A stretch of DNA of 64,000 nucleotides, taken from NCBI RefSeq assembly GCF_017591435.1, contig NC_059301.1, positions 36,406,050 through 36,470,049 of the forward strand, read 5' to 3'. Made by a program: the position numbers and the translations under genes. The notes below the pieces were generated by a model that saw nothing but the letters and a program-made list of their open reading frames with translations, was not told the origin of the DNA and did no database searches. This DNA comes from Portunus trituberculatus. Its lineage: Eukaryota > Arthropoda > Malacostraca > Decapoda > Portunidae. The stretch's first letter is position 1; every line of letters begins with the position of its first letter. Below, one piece after another: positions 10,717 through 23,178 of the stretch.

Positions 10717-11589
10717 TAGAGATGTACCGATACCAAAATTTTGGCCGATTCCGATACCGATACCGATACCACCTAATTTGGCCGATACCGATACTACTAC
10801 TTATAGAGAATACTGCACTGGACACCGGGATGAGTTGGTGGATGGCGAGCATTATCAAATGGGAGGCTTTGTTTTGGGGGATGCTGTAAGTCCTTCTGAG
10901 AACGTTTGTGAAATAGGAGCAATTCTAGAAGCTTTTTGAAGCCATTTGCACTGAGAAGATATTAATTCCAATTACTCAGTAATTGGAATTAATATCTTCT
11001 GTCTTCTGATTCTTGTCAGCTATTTCAAATTCTTACTTCTTACTCCTTTAGTGACCATTTGGTCTTCTGCATTTTCATTATTGATTTTATTGACGATATT
11101 TTGGCGATAAAAAATATTTTTAAAATTATTAAAATTGCAAAACAGACAAAAATATTAGCAAAAAAAACTCATTTTGTTGTGTATGTTTCCCTTTAATTAA
11201 ATCTGACATCCTTTGATATTAATTCATTAGACATTAGTAGACTAATTCAGAAAAATTAGCTTTCACCTAATCTTTTCAATTAAATAGAAAAAAGTCTAGT
11301 TTATTATAAATTTCTAGTGTATTGCTATGATCTTAAATAATTAATATGCAACAAATTATACACAATGCACATGATTACAAAACAGAATTGTTACTTTCTT
11401 AGTTATGGAATTTTTACATCCTTAGGTTAACACAAGTAACTCAAAAATTAAGCATGCATTAAAATGAATATACATATATAATTCGAGCTTCCACCTAGTC
11501 CAGTATGATATCTTGGAAAAGGCTAGCACTAGCACTGTTAATTATAAATCAAATAAGAATATGCTGTTATTTACAATAATGCAAAGTGC

Positions 11590-11630
<41 letters not shown>

Positions 11631-12084
11631 AATCATTTTGTTGGATTCTCAATATCTGAAGTTTGACATTCTTAGATTATAGATCAAAAACATAAGCTTT
11701 TCACCTGTGTGAACTTTGTGTGGGTGGAGGAGCAGCGTCTGACTGAGAGACAGTGGGAATGCGTGGTGACTCATGACCGACCGTGTGACAGGATGCCGGA
11801 GTTCAGCCTATATGCATTTCACAGACGTCCAATTTAGAGGTTGTGGCTTATTACCACAGAAACAGTATTCTATGACATACGGTAATCACCACGGAAACTT
11901 AATACGCCGTATTATATCAATTTGGTATCATCAATATCTTATATCGAATATACCACTAAGTAGTAAATTCCTTTTAGGTATCGGAAGTATCGGCATAAAA
12001 TAAGCCAATACCGATACTGATTCCGATACCCAAAAAATGGGCCGATACCGCTGATTCTGATACTGATACATCGGTACATCTCTA
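10717..12084. mobile_element. Non-autonomous hAT-type transposon (1.37 kb)
   Basis: The ends read TAGAGATGTACCGATACC inward from 10717 and, as the inverted complement, GGTACATCTCTA up to 12084. Both subterminal regions are packed with short CCGATAC/GTATCGG repeats. The flanks GTAATAAT (10709-10716) and GTAATAGT (12085-12092) form an 8-bp target duplication with one mismatch, as expected for hAT. No transposase ORF is present, so it needs a helper in trans. It contains a perfect 22-bp-arm palindrome (10954-11000) and a (TA)n tract at about 11597-11629. Confidence 0.85.
10954..11000. repeat. Perfect palindrome, 22-bp arms, 3-base loop
   Basis: AGAAGATATTAATTCCAATT and its exact complement flank the three-base centre TCA. 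It lies inside the hAT element and is a candidate cruciform or hairpin. Confidence 0.9.
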
Positions 12085-12911
12085 GTAATAGTAAATAAAA
12101 GGTCATACATACCAGTAATTCACACAGAATTATACCACTCAGGAAGAATTTGACAGACACCACATGAACCAAAACAAAGCATGCAATTGGCGATCTTGAT
12201 TTTGATATGGGCAAGACTCTCAGCATTTTTTTTACAGTGTGGTGCTGTTACTCCTTGAGGTGAGACACACTTTCATACAATTAAAATTGCACCTATCTTT
12301 TAATATTCTCATATTGCACGCATGTTAAAAAAAAATTATGATAAAAGATTTATGGTTATTAAGCCTCTACTCTCTCAGGGTCAGTGCTAACACCATATGC
12401 CTGGTATATGTTTACATCTCACAATAATATTGGAATGTGGGCTACTACCAAATATTTGAGTTTTTTAAATAAGATCTAATAATGATCTAAATGCAAAGTC
12501 TTCAAATGTCCGTGAAATCGTTCAATTCATATTCGGAGCTTAAATCTGTTTTTTATCTTTTTTTATTATTTCAATGTCTGCCAAAATTGGGTGTATCTTG
12601 TGAGCCATCAAACACGGTATTTTCAGATATTTCTATGTGATTTTGTTTATTTCAAACCTCTTCTGCTACACATATTACTCAATTTAAAGTTCCTTCACCA
12701 AAAATAACAATTTCCCACAGATCTCCCATGATCATTGGTTGATGAGAGTTGGGCAAAAGTTAAGAAGTTATAACTTGGAAACTATTCATTTGTGAAGAAA
12801 ATTATGTAGAACATCAATCAATTCACTACATGTCTCACCAGAGACACATAAGCAACATGGGAAATGTGTTGGATGTGTGAAACCAAAAATTGTCCTAAGT
12901 TACAGTATATA
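12085..12911. other. AT-rich intron sequence; one dispersed repeat
   Basis: No genes seen. About 12816-12848 (CATCAATCAATTCACTA...) recurs at about 55613-55640, so a low-copy dispersed repeat is present. Confidence 0.5.
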
Positions 12912-13844
12912 CAAGCAACCCCCGCTTAACGAAGGTTCACACAATGAAATTTCACTACAATGAATGTTCCCTTTTACTACCATCGGCTTGTTTAACAAAC
13001 ACCAAACTCACTTTAACAAAATTTTATCCAGGTAATTTTTTCCAAGTTTGAAAGCCCCACCGTATTACACAAGCCGGCAGCCTTTTCAATACACCAGCGC
13101 CTCTTGTGAACAAAGTGCACACCACTCACTCCCTTAGTTTAAAACAATAACAGCCTCAACAGCAGCTCGTCTTCCCTCGCTCAACATGCCACCAAAATGC
13201 CCTGCAATGTCGCCTAGCTTTGTTAAGAAGACCACAAAGTCTCTTAGTCTCCAAGTGAAGCTCGATGTTATTCACAGACATGAGAGAGGCGAGAAAACTA
13301 ACAGCATTACTCGCCACCATGGTTTGACTCTGTCTACTTCCTTTACTATTTTCAAGTCAGCAGACTCTATGAAAAGGCTGGTGAGACCATATCTTCCTTG
13401 CAAGCAAAAGAACCACCTGAACTCATGACTCTGCAATGGATAAAATGGAAAGCCTTGTGGAAATGTGGTACATAAGTTTTGTATGCGGTACAATGATGCG
13501 CCTTTTGCTTACATTCCACAGGTTGCCAGTTAGTATCTTTCCCGTTTCACTTTCTTTCCTTTCATAAATCTAGGATCAACATTATAAAGTTACTTACATA
13601 CATACATCAGTGCACATTATAATGACTTAGTCTTAAATTAAACTGCCTAAATGTATAACTTCATAATTTTTACTTTCATTAAACCTTTCACTGTACTATG
13701 ATGCACTCTCGCTTTGTTTACTCTCAATGGAAGCTCAAGTCAGGGGTCAAACATGTTACAATTGGTTCGCTTAACAAAAATTCGCTTAACAAAAATTCGC
13801 TTAACAAACGGTTTCTTTGGAACGTAACACGTTCGGGTTGCCTG
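12912..13844 (+). mobile_element. Tigger/pogo-like element T1, non-autonomous
   Basis: The terminal inverted repeats begin CAAGCAACCCCCGCTTAACG (left) and end ...CGGGTTGCCTG (right). Both subterminal ends carry repeated CGCTTAACAAA/AACGAA motifs. Flanking TA repeats fit TA-target insertion. About 930 bp long, the same size class as T2 and T3, with only an N-terminal transposase exon retained. The layout fits an internally deleted pogo/Tigger family. Confidence 0.8.
13186..13428 (+). pseudogene. Tigger/CENP-B-type N-terminal DNA-binding domain remnant
   Basis: MPPKCPAMSPSFVKKTTKSL followed by LQVKLDVIHRHERGEKT matches the first helix-turn-helix of CENP-B/pogo-type transposases (basic start, Lxx(K)LDVIxRHExGEK). 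The DDE catalytic domain is absent. The same block occurs in T2 and T3. It could encode a small DNA-binding peptide but looks like a relic. Confidence 0.7.
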
Positions 13845-14422
<578 letters not shown>

Positions 14423-14465
14423 CACACAGTGGAATTATGTATACATATGTATATCTATATTCATA

Positions 14466-14467
<2 letters not shown>

Positions 14468-14537
<70 letters not shown>
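14468..14537. repeat. (TA)n microsatellite
   Basis: A pure TA tract just left of the T4 terminus. Confidence 0.95.
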
Positions 14538-14540
<3 letters not shown>

Positions 14541-15089
14541 TGGTACTATACAGCAATCGCTCACGTATCTGGATTATAGCAGCCAAGGCCCTGACGGATA
14601 CGCGAAATATCCGGATACGCGGAATTTCCTCTCCCAACCCCTTATAAATTGAGAAAAAACATGTACATAACCCAAATGGGTAAGAAAACAATGAATGAAA
14701 GCACATTAAATGATTGTGTATACAATAATGACTTCCTGGAGAATGATAGAATGATAACATATCTGATACCTGCTTCTCTAGAAAATGTGAGGGTTGGGAA
14801 GGTGCTATCAGCAGCATCATGGCAATCTGCTGTTTCACTGCTGAATTGGACACTATCTGAGTAATTATTAGTGTGTTGAAGTAAGATAATGATAGTGAAG
14901 TATTTATTGTTTGTCTGGTACAGCTTTCTACCTTTGTCTCAACATAATGTTTTGTAATAATGTTATTGTGAGAGCTATGTCATGTAAAGTTGTGATGATG
15001 AAGGCAGTAAAAAAAAAAAAGTTTAAAAAGATCATAACAGTCTTATGATATAGAGAGATGGTGGAGAGGCCTGGCAGTGAGGCATGGGG

Positions 15090-15360
15090 TGAGGCAGGGT
15101 CTTGGAATGGGAGATAACACGCATGACAGAGGGGAAGCCAGAATTGAAAGTCCAGCTGTCTCCCAACGATACATTTGTTTGTTTGTTTCTAGTTGTCTTC
15201 TCTTCTTTATGTTTCTCATTCTAATTCTCATCAACTTATACATGTCGCGAAAAAATTAGAGAGCTAAATGACACACCTCCCTACTTGACTCCTGGCCACG
15301 TACTATGTAGGGTGTGAGTCAGGCTATGACACAATCACACAAGACATTTAAAAATGGCTT
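15090..15360. repeat. Dispersed repeat R, copy 1
   Basis: It aligns with 20750-21115 over blocks such as AAAAAATTAGAGAGCTAAATGA, CCTGGCCA and GGGTGTGAGTCAGGCTATG, with small indels. Nature unknown. Confidence 0.7.
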
Positions 15361-15530
15361 CCTGACAGAAAAGTTATTTATAAAAAAAATAAGCTCATAA
15401 ATGACAGAGCAGCTGATCGTGGCCATTTGATACTTGGAAGTTCTGCCTTGGAGCGTCTTACAGAGAAATGTATACAAACAACTGAACCACTTTTCGCTGC
15501 TAGGCTAGAGTAATACATATATACACTTAA

Positions 15531-15734
15531 CCCTTGGGTATCGCGCCCAATTGGGGCTGAAATAGCCGCACCATAGCTGAAAACACGATAGCCAAATTTA
15601 TCTTGGCGTGAAGGTGGTTTTGGCCAATGAGCGCACAGATATCCCATGACGTCATGGCTGGGCGCGTGATAGCAGGCATCTGAGGTCGCGATAGTGAAAT
15701 CTTGGCAGCTTTTCATGGGTGCACGATAACAGGG
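15531..15734. mobile_element. Short TTAA-type MITE (about 200 bp)
   Basis: TTAA at 15527-15530 precedes CCCTTGGGTATCGCGCCCA. The right end, read inward, is CCCTGTTATCGTGCACCCA and is followed by TTAC (15735-15738), a decayed TTAA. No ORF. Consistent with a piggyBac-like non-autonomous element. Confidence 0.55.
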
Positions 15735-16004
15735 TTACGTCGGTCTTGAGTTACGTCAAACTCGCACTTACGTCAGTCCACTATAAGGCAATTTAAGATT
15801 TAAAAAATTGAAAATTTATAAATTGTAAAGCGCGGAGTTTATTGTTATTGTTGGCCGCCAGGCGTCACTAGTGGTTATCCACCACACCGCCCACCTCATG
15901 CTTGAATACAATAACACTCTACGTACCTCAGTTCCACCACACCGTTGCCCCTGGCAAGAGTGTTCCTACATCTGCGTTTGCTGACTATCTTAGTATCTTG
16001 CTCA

Positions 16005-16133
16005 ATGGCACCAAAAAGAAAACTCCTGAGTGATAGCAGTGATGCTAAGAAAAGGAAAACCATTACGCTACAAGAAAAAGTGGACATAATTAAAAGACAT
16101 GAGAAGGGAGGCAGCAGCAGCAGCTGTGTGTAA
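16005..16133 (+). pseudogene. Tigger/CENP-B-type transposase N-terminal fragment
   Basis: MAPKRKLLSDSSDAKKRKTI then LQEKVDIIKRHEKGG matches the basic N-terminus and first helix of CENP-B-type DNA-binding domains. It runs into serines and stops. It is a different subfamily from the T1-T3 relics. Confidence 0.65.
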
Positions 16134-16332
16134 GGGAGTCAAGAAGAAAATGGGAAGCCCGTTACCATGACAACGGAGAGGTTGACGACCTTGAGGGCTC
16201 GCCCACCCACCATCACAACAATAACAACTACGGAGCCTTTGCCTGGGCCACACGACACTCGCAGCTCACTTGCACCATCTGCGCTTGTCTGCTGATCCCT
16301 ATTGCCCTTTCCTATTGCATTTCCTGCCCCGC

Positions 16333-16760
16333 TGCCCACACTTCTACTCCCACCGCACTGCACTACGCTCCCAGCTGTCGGCCCTGGGCGTCACAACATT
16401 CGACCTGCCCACCCTCCTGGCGGTCTCAGGCGTCCACCCCTCTGGCAGCATGCAGTCCTTCACCTTCGCGACCTTAATCAATAACAAAAACAAGCTTGTG
16501 TTTCATATTCCTACATACTTGTAAATAATATAACAATATAACCTTTTACTCATATAACGCTTCTACTCCTACCGCACTCCACAAAGCTCCCAGCTGTCCG
16601 CCCTGGGCGTCACAACATTTGACCTGCCCACCCTCCTGGCAGCCTCAGGCCGCCCCTCTCGGCAACCTGCAGTCCTTCACGTTCGCGGCCCTAATCAATA
16701 TATTCCTACATAGTTGTAAATAACATACCAATATAACAATATAACCTTTTACTTACCTGA
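16333..16760. repeat. Imperfect tandem duplication (about 210-220 bp units), partly GC-rich
   Basis: Unit 1 (about 16333-16553) and unit 2 (about 16556-16760) share CCCTGGGCGTCACAACATT, GACCTGCCCACCCTCCTGGC, CTGCAGTCCTTCAC and TAATATAACAATATAACC-like blocks. The GC-rich half stands out against an AT-rich background. No known protein was recognised in any frame. Confidence 0.75.
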
Positions 16761-16881
16761 ATAACCATAAAAAATTATTGGTTGAAAACTCGATAATATG
16801 CTTTGAGAGTACAAAAACTCGAGTTACGTACAAAATCACCTTACGTCATGTTTCAGGAACATAACTCTGACGTAACTCGGG

Positions 16882-17001
<120 letters not shown>

Positions 17002-17382
17002 CACACACACACACACACACACAAAATATATTTACATCTACTTATGAAGATGCTATTAAGTTGAGATTGCAGCATCATTCCAATTAGCAAGAAAATAAAT
17101 TTTATTATAAACGTTTTGGTTAGAAACCATTGATCATAATTTTGCTGAAAATTGACACTAGAGGAAAACGGTGTGTTCCTTCTGGCTCAAGACAACAGAA
17201 CAGTAAAAAACCAACGGAAATCGTTGAAAACGACGAAAAAAGTGTTATTGTGACACCGCCTTAAGTGCTGTTGCCTAGCGGGATCGAGGGATTGCTCACG
17301 CAGTAGGTTTGAATATGCTTGGGGGCAGCTCCGGATAGTACCGAATTCCGGATAGTGGCGATCCGGATACGCGGGCAATTAC

Positions 17383-17640
<258 letters not shown>

Positions 17641-17645
17641 TATAT

Positions 17646-18024
17646 ATCATCAGGTTAGCTAAAAAAAATAAAATTGAGTTGAATGACAAGATATATGTCT
17701 AAAATATGAACATAGTAAAATATTAATTAATTTAACATTTATGAGAAAAAAAAAAAACTTTTATCTCGGTGGGTCATTACCTTTACGTAGTGGAGCTGTG
17801 AGGTGTATGAGAGGAAAAGGAAAGGGAGGTCTCGACAAAATCTTTTATGAATATGTTTCACCTCACAGCTCCATTACGTAAAGGTAATGACCCACCGTTA
17901 GATAAAAGATTGTTTTTTTTCTCATAAATGCTAAATTAATTAATTTTTTACTATGTTCATATTTTAGACATATATCTTGTCATTTAACTCAATTTAATTT
18001 TTTTTTAGCTAACCTGATGATGCC
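17646..18024. repeat. Fold-back element with arms of about 165-175 bp
   Basis: The left arm (17646-17822) and right arm (17858-18024) are inverted complements with a few mismatches and small indels. Shared blocks include AGATATATGTCTAAAATATG, GGTGGGTCATTACCTTTACG and GGAGCTGTGAGGTG. The loop is about 35 bases (17823-17857). No transposase. The right arm runs into CTGATGATGCCGAAAG, while the left arm switches to (TA)n after CTGATGAT. Confidence 0.85.
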
Positions 18025-18126
18025 GAAAGACTCGGTGAAACGTTGTTGAAAAATAAACTCTGGTCCTCCGTCGTGGATGCTTTTTACGTGTCCTTACTTG
18101 TGATACCTCAAGACTCCTGCTCCTGC

Positions 18127-18129
<3 letters not shown>

Positions 18130-18214
<85 letters not shown>

Positions 18215-18216
18215 CA
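18130..18216. repeat. (TA)n microsatellite
   Basis: TA repeats flank the left end of T2. Confidence 0.95.
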
Positions 18217-19197
18217 CAGGCAACCCCCGTTTAACGAAGGTCCACACAAAGAAATTTCGCTACAACGAAGGTTTAATTTTACTACCATCTGCTCGTTTAA
18301 TGAACACCAAACTCACTTTAACGAAGTTTTATCCAGGTAATTTTTTCCAAGTTTGAAAGTCTCACCTTATCACGCAAGCCAACAGGCTTTTCAATACATC
18401 AGGAGCTGCCGATACTAAGGCTTGCCTCAGGAGAAATCTTGGGACACCTGTAGAATCAAGATCAAGATCAAGATCAAACCTCTCGTGGACAACATGTGCG
18501 CTACTCACTTCCCTGTCCAAAACATAACAGTGTCAGCAGCAGCTCGTCTTCCCTCACTCAACTTACACCAAAACGCCCTGCAATGTGGCCTAGCATTTTT
18601 AAGAGACCAAGAAGTCTCTTACTCTCAAAGTGAAGCTGGGTATTATTCACAGAAACGAGAGAGGCGAGAAAACTATAGCAATGCTCGCCACCATCTACTA
18701 TCTCTACCATTTTCAAGTCAGCAAACTCTATTAAGAAGGCTGGTGAGACTGTATCTTCCTTGCAAGCTAAATGAACCACCTGAACTCGTGACTCTACAAT
18801 GGATAAAATGGAAAGCCTTGTGGAAATGTGGTACATAAGTTTTGTATGCGGTACAATGAAGCACCTTTTGTTTACATTCCACAGGTTGCCGGTTAGTGTC
18901 TTTCCTGTTTCACTCTCCATCCCTTCATAAATTTAAGATCATCAACAGTATAAAGTTACGTACGTACATACATTAGTGTACATTATAATGACTTAAATTA
19001 AACTGCCTAAATGTTTAACTTCATAATTTTTACTTTCATTAAACCTGTCACTGTACTATGATGCACTTTCGCTTTGTTTACTCTCCATGGAAGTTCAAGT
19101 CAGGGGTTAAACTTGTTATAATCGGTTCGCTTAACGAAGTTTCGCTTAACAAATGGTCTTTTAGGGATGTAACCCTTCGTCAAGCGGGGGTTGGCTG
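18217..19197 (+). mobile_element. Tigger/pogo-like element T2, non-autonomous
   Basis: The left end CAGGCAACCCCCGTTTAACG and right end ...AAGCGGGGGTTGGCTG are inverted. The internal sequence is colinear with T1 and T3. A decayed CENP-B-like block lies at about 18570-18780. Flanked by (TA)n on both sides. Confidence 0.85.
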
Positions 19198-19198
19198 T

Positions 19199-19211
19199 GA
19201 ATATATATATA

Positions 19212-19299
<88 letters not shown>
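19199..19299. repeat. (TA)n microsatellite
   Basis: An almost pure TA tract between T2 and the 19300 element. Confidence 0.95.
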
Positions 19300-19302
<3 letters not shown>

Positions 19303-19451
19303 CAATACTCCACTTAAGGAACAGGACAGTGGGGTGTCAAAGCTGTTCGTAGAGCAAAAATATTTTAAGTGGACGTAATTTTCCCATAGGAAATAATGGA
19401 AATAGGGGGGATGTGTTCCGGGCTGGTCCCCAACATACCACATGGGTTAAA

Positions 19452-19458
<7 letters not shown>
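19300..19458. mobile_element. Short Tigger-like MITE or fragment
   Basis: It starts CAGCAATACTCCACTTAAGG after (TA)n and includes TTTTCCCATAGGAAATAATG, a sequence type common in pogo/Tigger MITE ends. It ends in (TA)n at 19459. No clear matching right end. Confidence 0.4.

Positions 19459-19525
<67 letters not shown>
19459..19525. repeat. (TA)n microsatellite
   Basis: Pure TA tract. Confidence 0.95.
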
Positions 19526-19528
<3 letters not shown>

Positions 19529-19814
19529 CTTTTTACAACCCTTACCCACAAGAAAGCATTGTTTTGTAATGCATAAAGTGAAATCTTGCATGGAATACCA
19601 AAAAATAAAGCAGAGATGACATTGCTCACAGACGAGGTAGAGACTCATGGCAACTCGGCCGCTTCTACTTTTTCTTGTGACCCTTTTAGCTTGCGTGTTG
19701 TCTTTCACCACGATACTAATGTTTCCACTCCTCTATTGCCTGCTATAATGGATATCATATATTAGTATTCATATACGCTCATGCCATGAGGATAACCTAG
19801 ACTCCATGGCACTG

Positions 19815-19872
19815 AGTGATAGTGAATTATTAATGAAATACCATGGTATTTCATTAGTAATTCACTATCACT
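19815..19872. repeat. 58-bp palindrome, no spacer
   Basis: Arms AGTGATAGTGAATTA(T/C)TAAT... of 29 bases each meet at CCATGG with a single mismatch. It lies just past the truncated end of the Tc1 fragment. Confidence 0.9.
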
Positions 19873-19899
19873 CCATAATACTTGCTGTCATTTTGTCAT

Positions 19900-20420
19900 A
19901 TCTCACTGGAGATATTTAGTGGCAAATGCAACCCTAAGTTCTTGTTGCCTAGGGGTGGTGAGTGACTTCTTGAGAGCGTGGCATCTGTGGAACTCAAGGT
20001 CATCGTGCAGGCAGCGCTGTACGGTCCTTACAGACACTTGCCTGAGCAGCTGAGAGTTTTGTTCTTTTAATTCCCTCGCTGTGATTTGAGGACAAGCATC
20101 CACCTGACGCTTCACAACATTTATTGTGCGTGATGAAGTTTTACATCCACGCCCAGGCTTTTTTTCTGTTTCAGCGTGCCACCCTGCTTTCCATACGAAA
20201 CTTTCGTATCCACTTTTGCACACATCTCGTAACACCCACAATCCTGGCTATTTCTCTCACTGGCATCTCTGCCTTGTGTAAAGACACAATGACTTTTATC
20301 TGGTCCTTTCTCAAGTCTTTCTTGACTCCCATTATGAAGAAAAGGTGAGTTGTGTCAGGGCGCGTCTGCTCAAATTGAGGAGAAACTTTTACAAATGTTT
20401 TGCTAATAACTGACAAGTAT
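19900..20420 (-). pseudogene. Tc1-like transposase, N-terminal half only, frameshifted
   Basis: From about 20335 it encodes MGVKKDLRKDQIKVIVSLHK and then REIARIVGV(T): the first helix-turn-helix of the paired-like domain. After a one-base shift near 20181 it continues KPGRGCKTSSRT, the second HTH region (ITARELKEQ...VSVRTVQRCL) and FATKYL, where it stops (about 19903). The whole DDE catalytic domain is missing. It could once have bound transposon ends but cannot transpose. It belongs to a different copy from the C-terminal half at 25439-26060, since the two overlap at the linker. Confidence 0.8.
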
Positions 20421-21226
20421 CAACTGACAGTCCATCAACAGTTTTCATGGACTGCTTGTACTTTATACGTGTTCCCAGATGCATGATAACTCACATAAAT
20501 CACTATGGTGCCATACTAGAAGAAAAAAAATCTTAAGGCCCTCGCAGAATTGATCTGTTGTGAAGCGGCGAACAATTCATTGGCGTGTAGTGTACTAGAC
20601 AAAAACACAACACTACATGGGTATGTGGTTGCATATTTATGGTTAAAAAGAATGGTGTTTGTAAAGGTGAAGCAAAACTACACAAAAATTTGCAACCATT
20701 CTATGACATCATAGAACCTTTCATGCCAAACTCTCAGTCTGCCTCTGGGGAGGTAAGGGCTCAAGGTCAAGCTGTCAGCCAGCTACAACTGTCTGCAATT
20801 ATACATTTGTTTCTTGTTGTCTTCTTTTCTTGAAGTTTCTGATTCTAATTCTCGTAAAATTTATGACTGTAAGGACGTAATTATTACAAAAAAATTAGAG
20901 AGCTAAATGACGCGTGACTTCTCTTGACACCTGGCCATGTATTGAGTCACTGAGTGAGAGAGAGACACACCAAGGGTTGAAATTTATCAACAGAGAAAAA
21001 TATTTATATAAATATTTTTGCACAGACACAAGTATGAAGTGATACATCGTTTTCAGGGTGTGAGTCAGGCTATGTCGCAACCACACGAGATATTTAAAAA
21101 TGGCTTCCTGATGGGAAGGGCAATTAATTACCAAAACTTAAGTACACCATATGGTAATATAGGGTCTGAATAATCCCAAAATAAATCCTGCTTTGCTCCG
21201 CTAAAGCCCAAGTTAAACTGCCAGTT

Positions 21227-21234
<8 letters not shown>
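20421..21234. other. Intron sequence with dispersed repeat R, copy 2 (20750-21115)
   Basis: The repeat aligns with 15090-15360. No gene recognised elsewhere in the stretch. Confidence 0.6.

Positions 21235-21279
<45 letters not shown>
21222..21279. repeat. Poly(T) plus (GT)n
   Basis: A T homopolymer (about 26 bases) runs into (GT)n. Confidence 0.9.
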
Positions 21280-21280
<1 letters not shown>

Positions 21281-21373
21281 TGGGGTGGTTGGAATTTGTA
21301 TAAGTCGGACATTTGTGTTTGTCGTACCATCCTTTCCCCTAATCAGTCTGAGTTAGCATGGGTTAACAGCGTG

Positions 21374-21567
<194 letters not shown>

Positions 21568-21634
21568 GGGACATTTGCAGATACACATTTTAGTATTTTC
21601 ACAGGTGCAAAATTGGAAATTACTACATACACAC

Positions 21635-21810
21635 CAGAGAGAATCAGTCTGTGTGGGGTATGAAACCTCTTCAGAGCAACTGTAATCTGAGCTTCTGGGT
21701 TGCGGATTTTGTGACCTTCATCAAGAACAATGTAGTGCCAGTCATACTGAAGTAACGTTTCCAGCTGGTCCCGAACACCAGTGTAGGAAGTAACTAATAT
21801 CCCACTATGG
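21635..21810 (-). CDS. ERCC6: ERCC6 (CSB) coding exon, DEGH box
   Basis: 176 bases. Acceptor TTGCAG before 21810 and donor GTGTGT after 21635. It enters in phase 2 (completing AG|C, serine) and leaves in phase 1. It reads [20 protein letters not shown] then [19 protein letters not shown] and HRLILSG. DEGH is the Walker B / motif II of SNF2 ATPases; the variant with GH is characteristic of the ERCC6/Rad26 group. LSG starts motif III, completed in exon 9426-9570, about 12.1 kb away. Confidence 0.95.
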
Positions 21811-22044
21811 CTGCAATAAATACAATGTATGAATTGTACATTACATTCATTACATATTTTCAAACTCTTCTTTGCTGTGACATACAGTGAACTGTATGAT
21901 ATCCAATAAGTATCATAGTTACATATCACACATTTTTCACATAAAAATATAATACGATTACACCATTTGAAAAATCGTCTTGATTACAATTTTTCTAAAT
22001 ATGCAAAGATTTCCACTTCATACTTTGTCTCTAGACAAGCTTAC

Positions 22045-23178
22045 CTACTAATGTTGCTGATAAGGGCAGGTCTTGTACCAGTAAATGAGCCAGATTCATG
22101 TAGAACAGCTACTCTGAAGGGAGGCCACCACGTGTGAAACTCTTTCACCCACTGATGGAGAACAGTAGCAGGACACACCACCAAGACTGGTCCTAAACCC
22201 TTCCACCTCTGTCTTCGGTAAGACAGACCTGAATACGAAAGTCCTACTAAGAAGGATATAATCTGGATAGTTTTACCAAGGCCCATTTCATCTCCCAAAA
22301 TGCCTCCACATCCTTGACTATGCAGTTCCCACAACCACCTCACACATGTTTTCTGGTATTTGTAGAGTTTATTCCATACTAGCAGTGGTACCTTGTAGCC
22401 ACCTGTAAACTGCTCATAGCCTTGCTCCTCCTCCTCTTCTGAATCTAAGTCTTCTCCTTTGAGAATTTTATCTTGTTTTTTTTTCAACCTCTCTTTTTTC
22501 CAAGTTTCAATTCTTTTCATATAATCAGCTATGTTTCCATCATCTTTTGATCTTCTATTCTTCTGTTTCACTCTAGGAATATCATCTTCAGATGACATTT
22601 CATCACTGTCTTCTTTCTTTTTCTTGTTTCTTTTTTTCAAAATATATTTTCTTTTCTTACCAATACTTTCACTTTCAAAGTTCTCATCATTTTCACTTTC
22701 TATCACATTAGCACTGTCATAATCAGATGGTAAATACTCTGAATCTCTATCTTGATTATCTGAATATTCACTATCACTTCCTTCAAAGCTCACACGTTCT
22801 GATAACAATCTACGTGGAGGCAGTTTTAACTGATCTGATTCTAATGCACTTGTGACAGTACCACTCACTTTTTCAGTCTTCCTTTTTTTAGGATGAAGAA
22901 TGTGTTTTTTGAGAGGATCTTTTTTCTTGGATTTCTTTATTTTTTCTTCCTTTTTAAATGAATCCAGATTACTATGGTTGTCATTTTCATTATAATCTAC
23001 TCCAACATACTCTTTCAGCTTCTTCCTTCTTTTCTTTGGAATACCATAGCTGGGGTCACCAGAAGACTTTACACGAGAAGCACCTTTACTCGATCCACTA
23101 TGCTGCTTTTGTCGGCTGAACTGATCTTGGAGATATTGTTCAAACTTTCCAATAGCTCCACACTGTGTATCTGAAACC
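22045..23178 (-). CDS. ERCC6: ERCC6 (CSB) large coding exon: acidic linker and ATPase motifs I and Ia
   Basis: 1134 bases in one open frame. Acceptor TTTTAG before 23178 and donor GTAAGC after 22045. It begins [16 protein letters not shown] and passes through long lysine-rich basic stretches ([15 protein letters not shown]; nuclear-localisation-like) and Glu/Asp/Ser-rich acidic stretches. It then enters the SNF2 ATPase: [20 protein letters not shown] (Q-motif region), [15 protein letters not shown] (motif I, Walker A) and [15 protein letters not shown] (motif Ia). ERCC6 is the DNA-dependent ATPase that senses stalled RNA polymerase II and recruits transcription-coupled nucleotide excision repair. 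Key residues (GKT) are present. Identification rests on the full order of motifs plus exons on either side. Confidence 0.96.
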
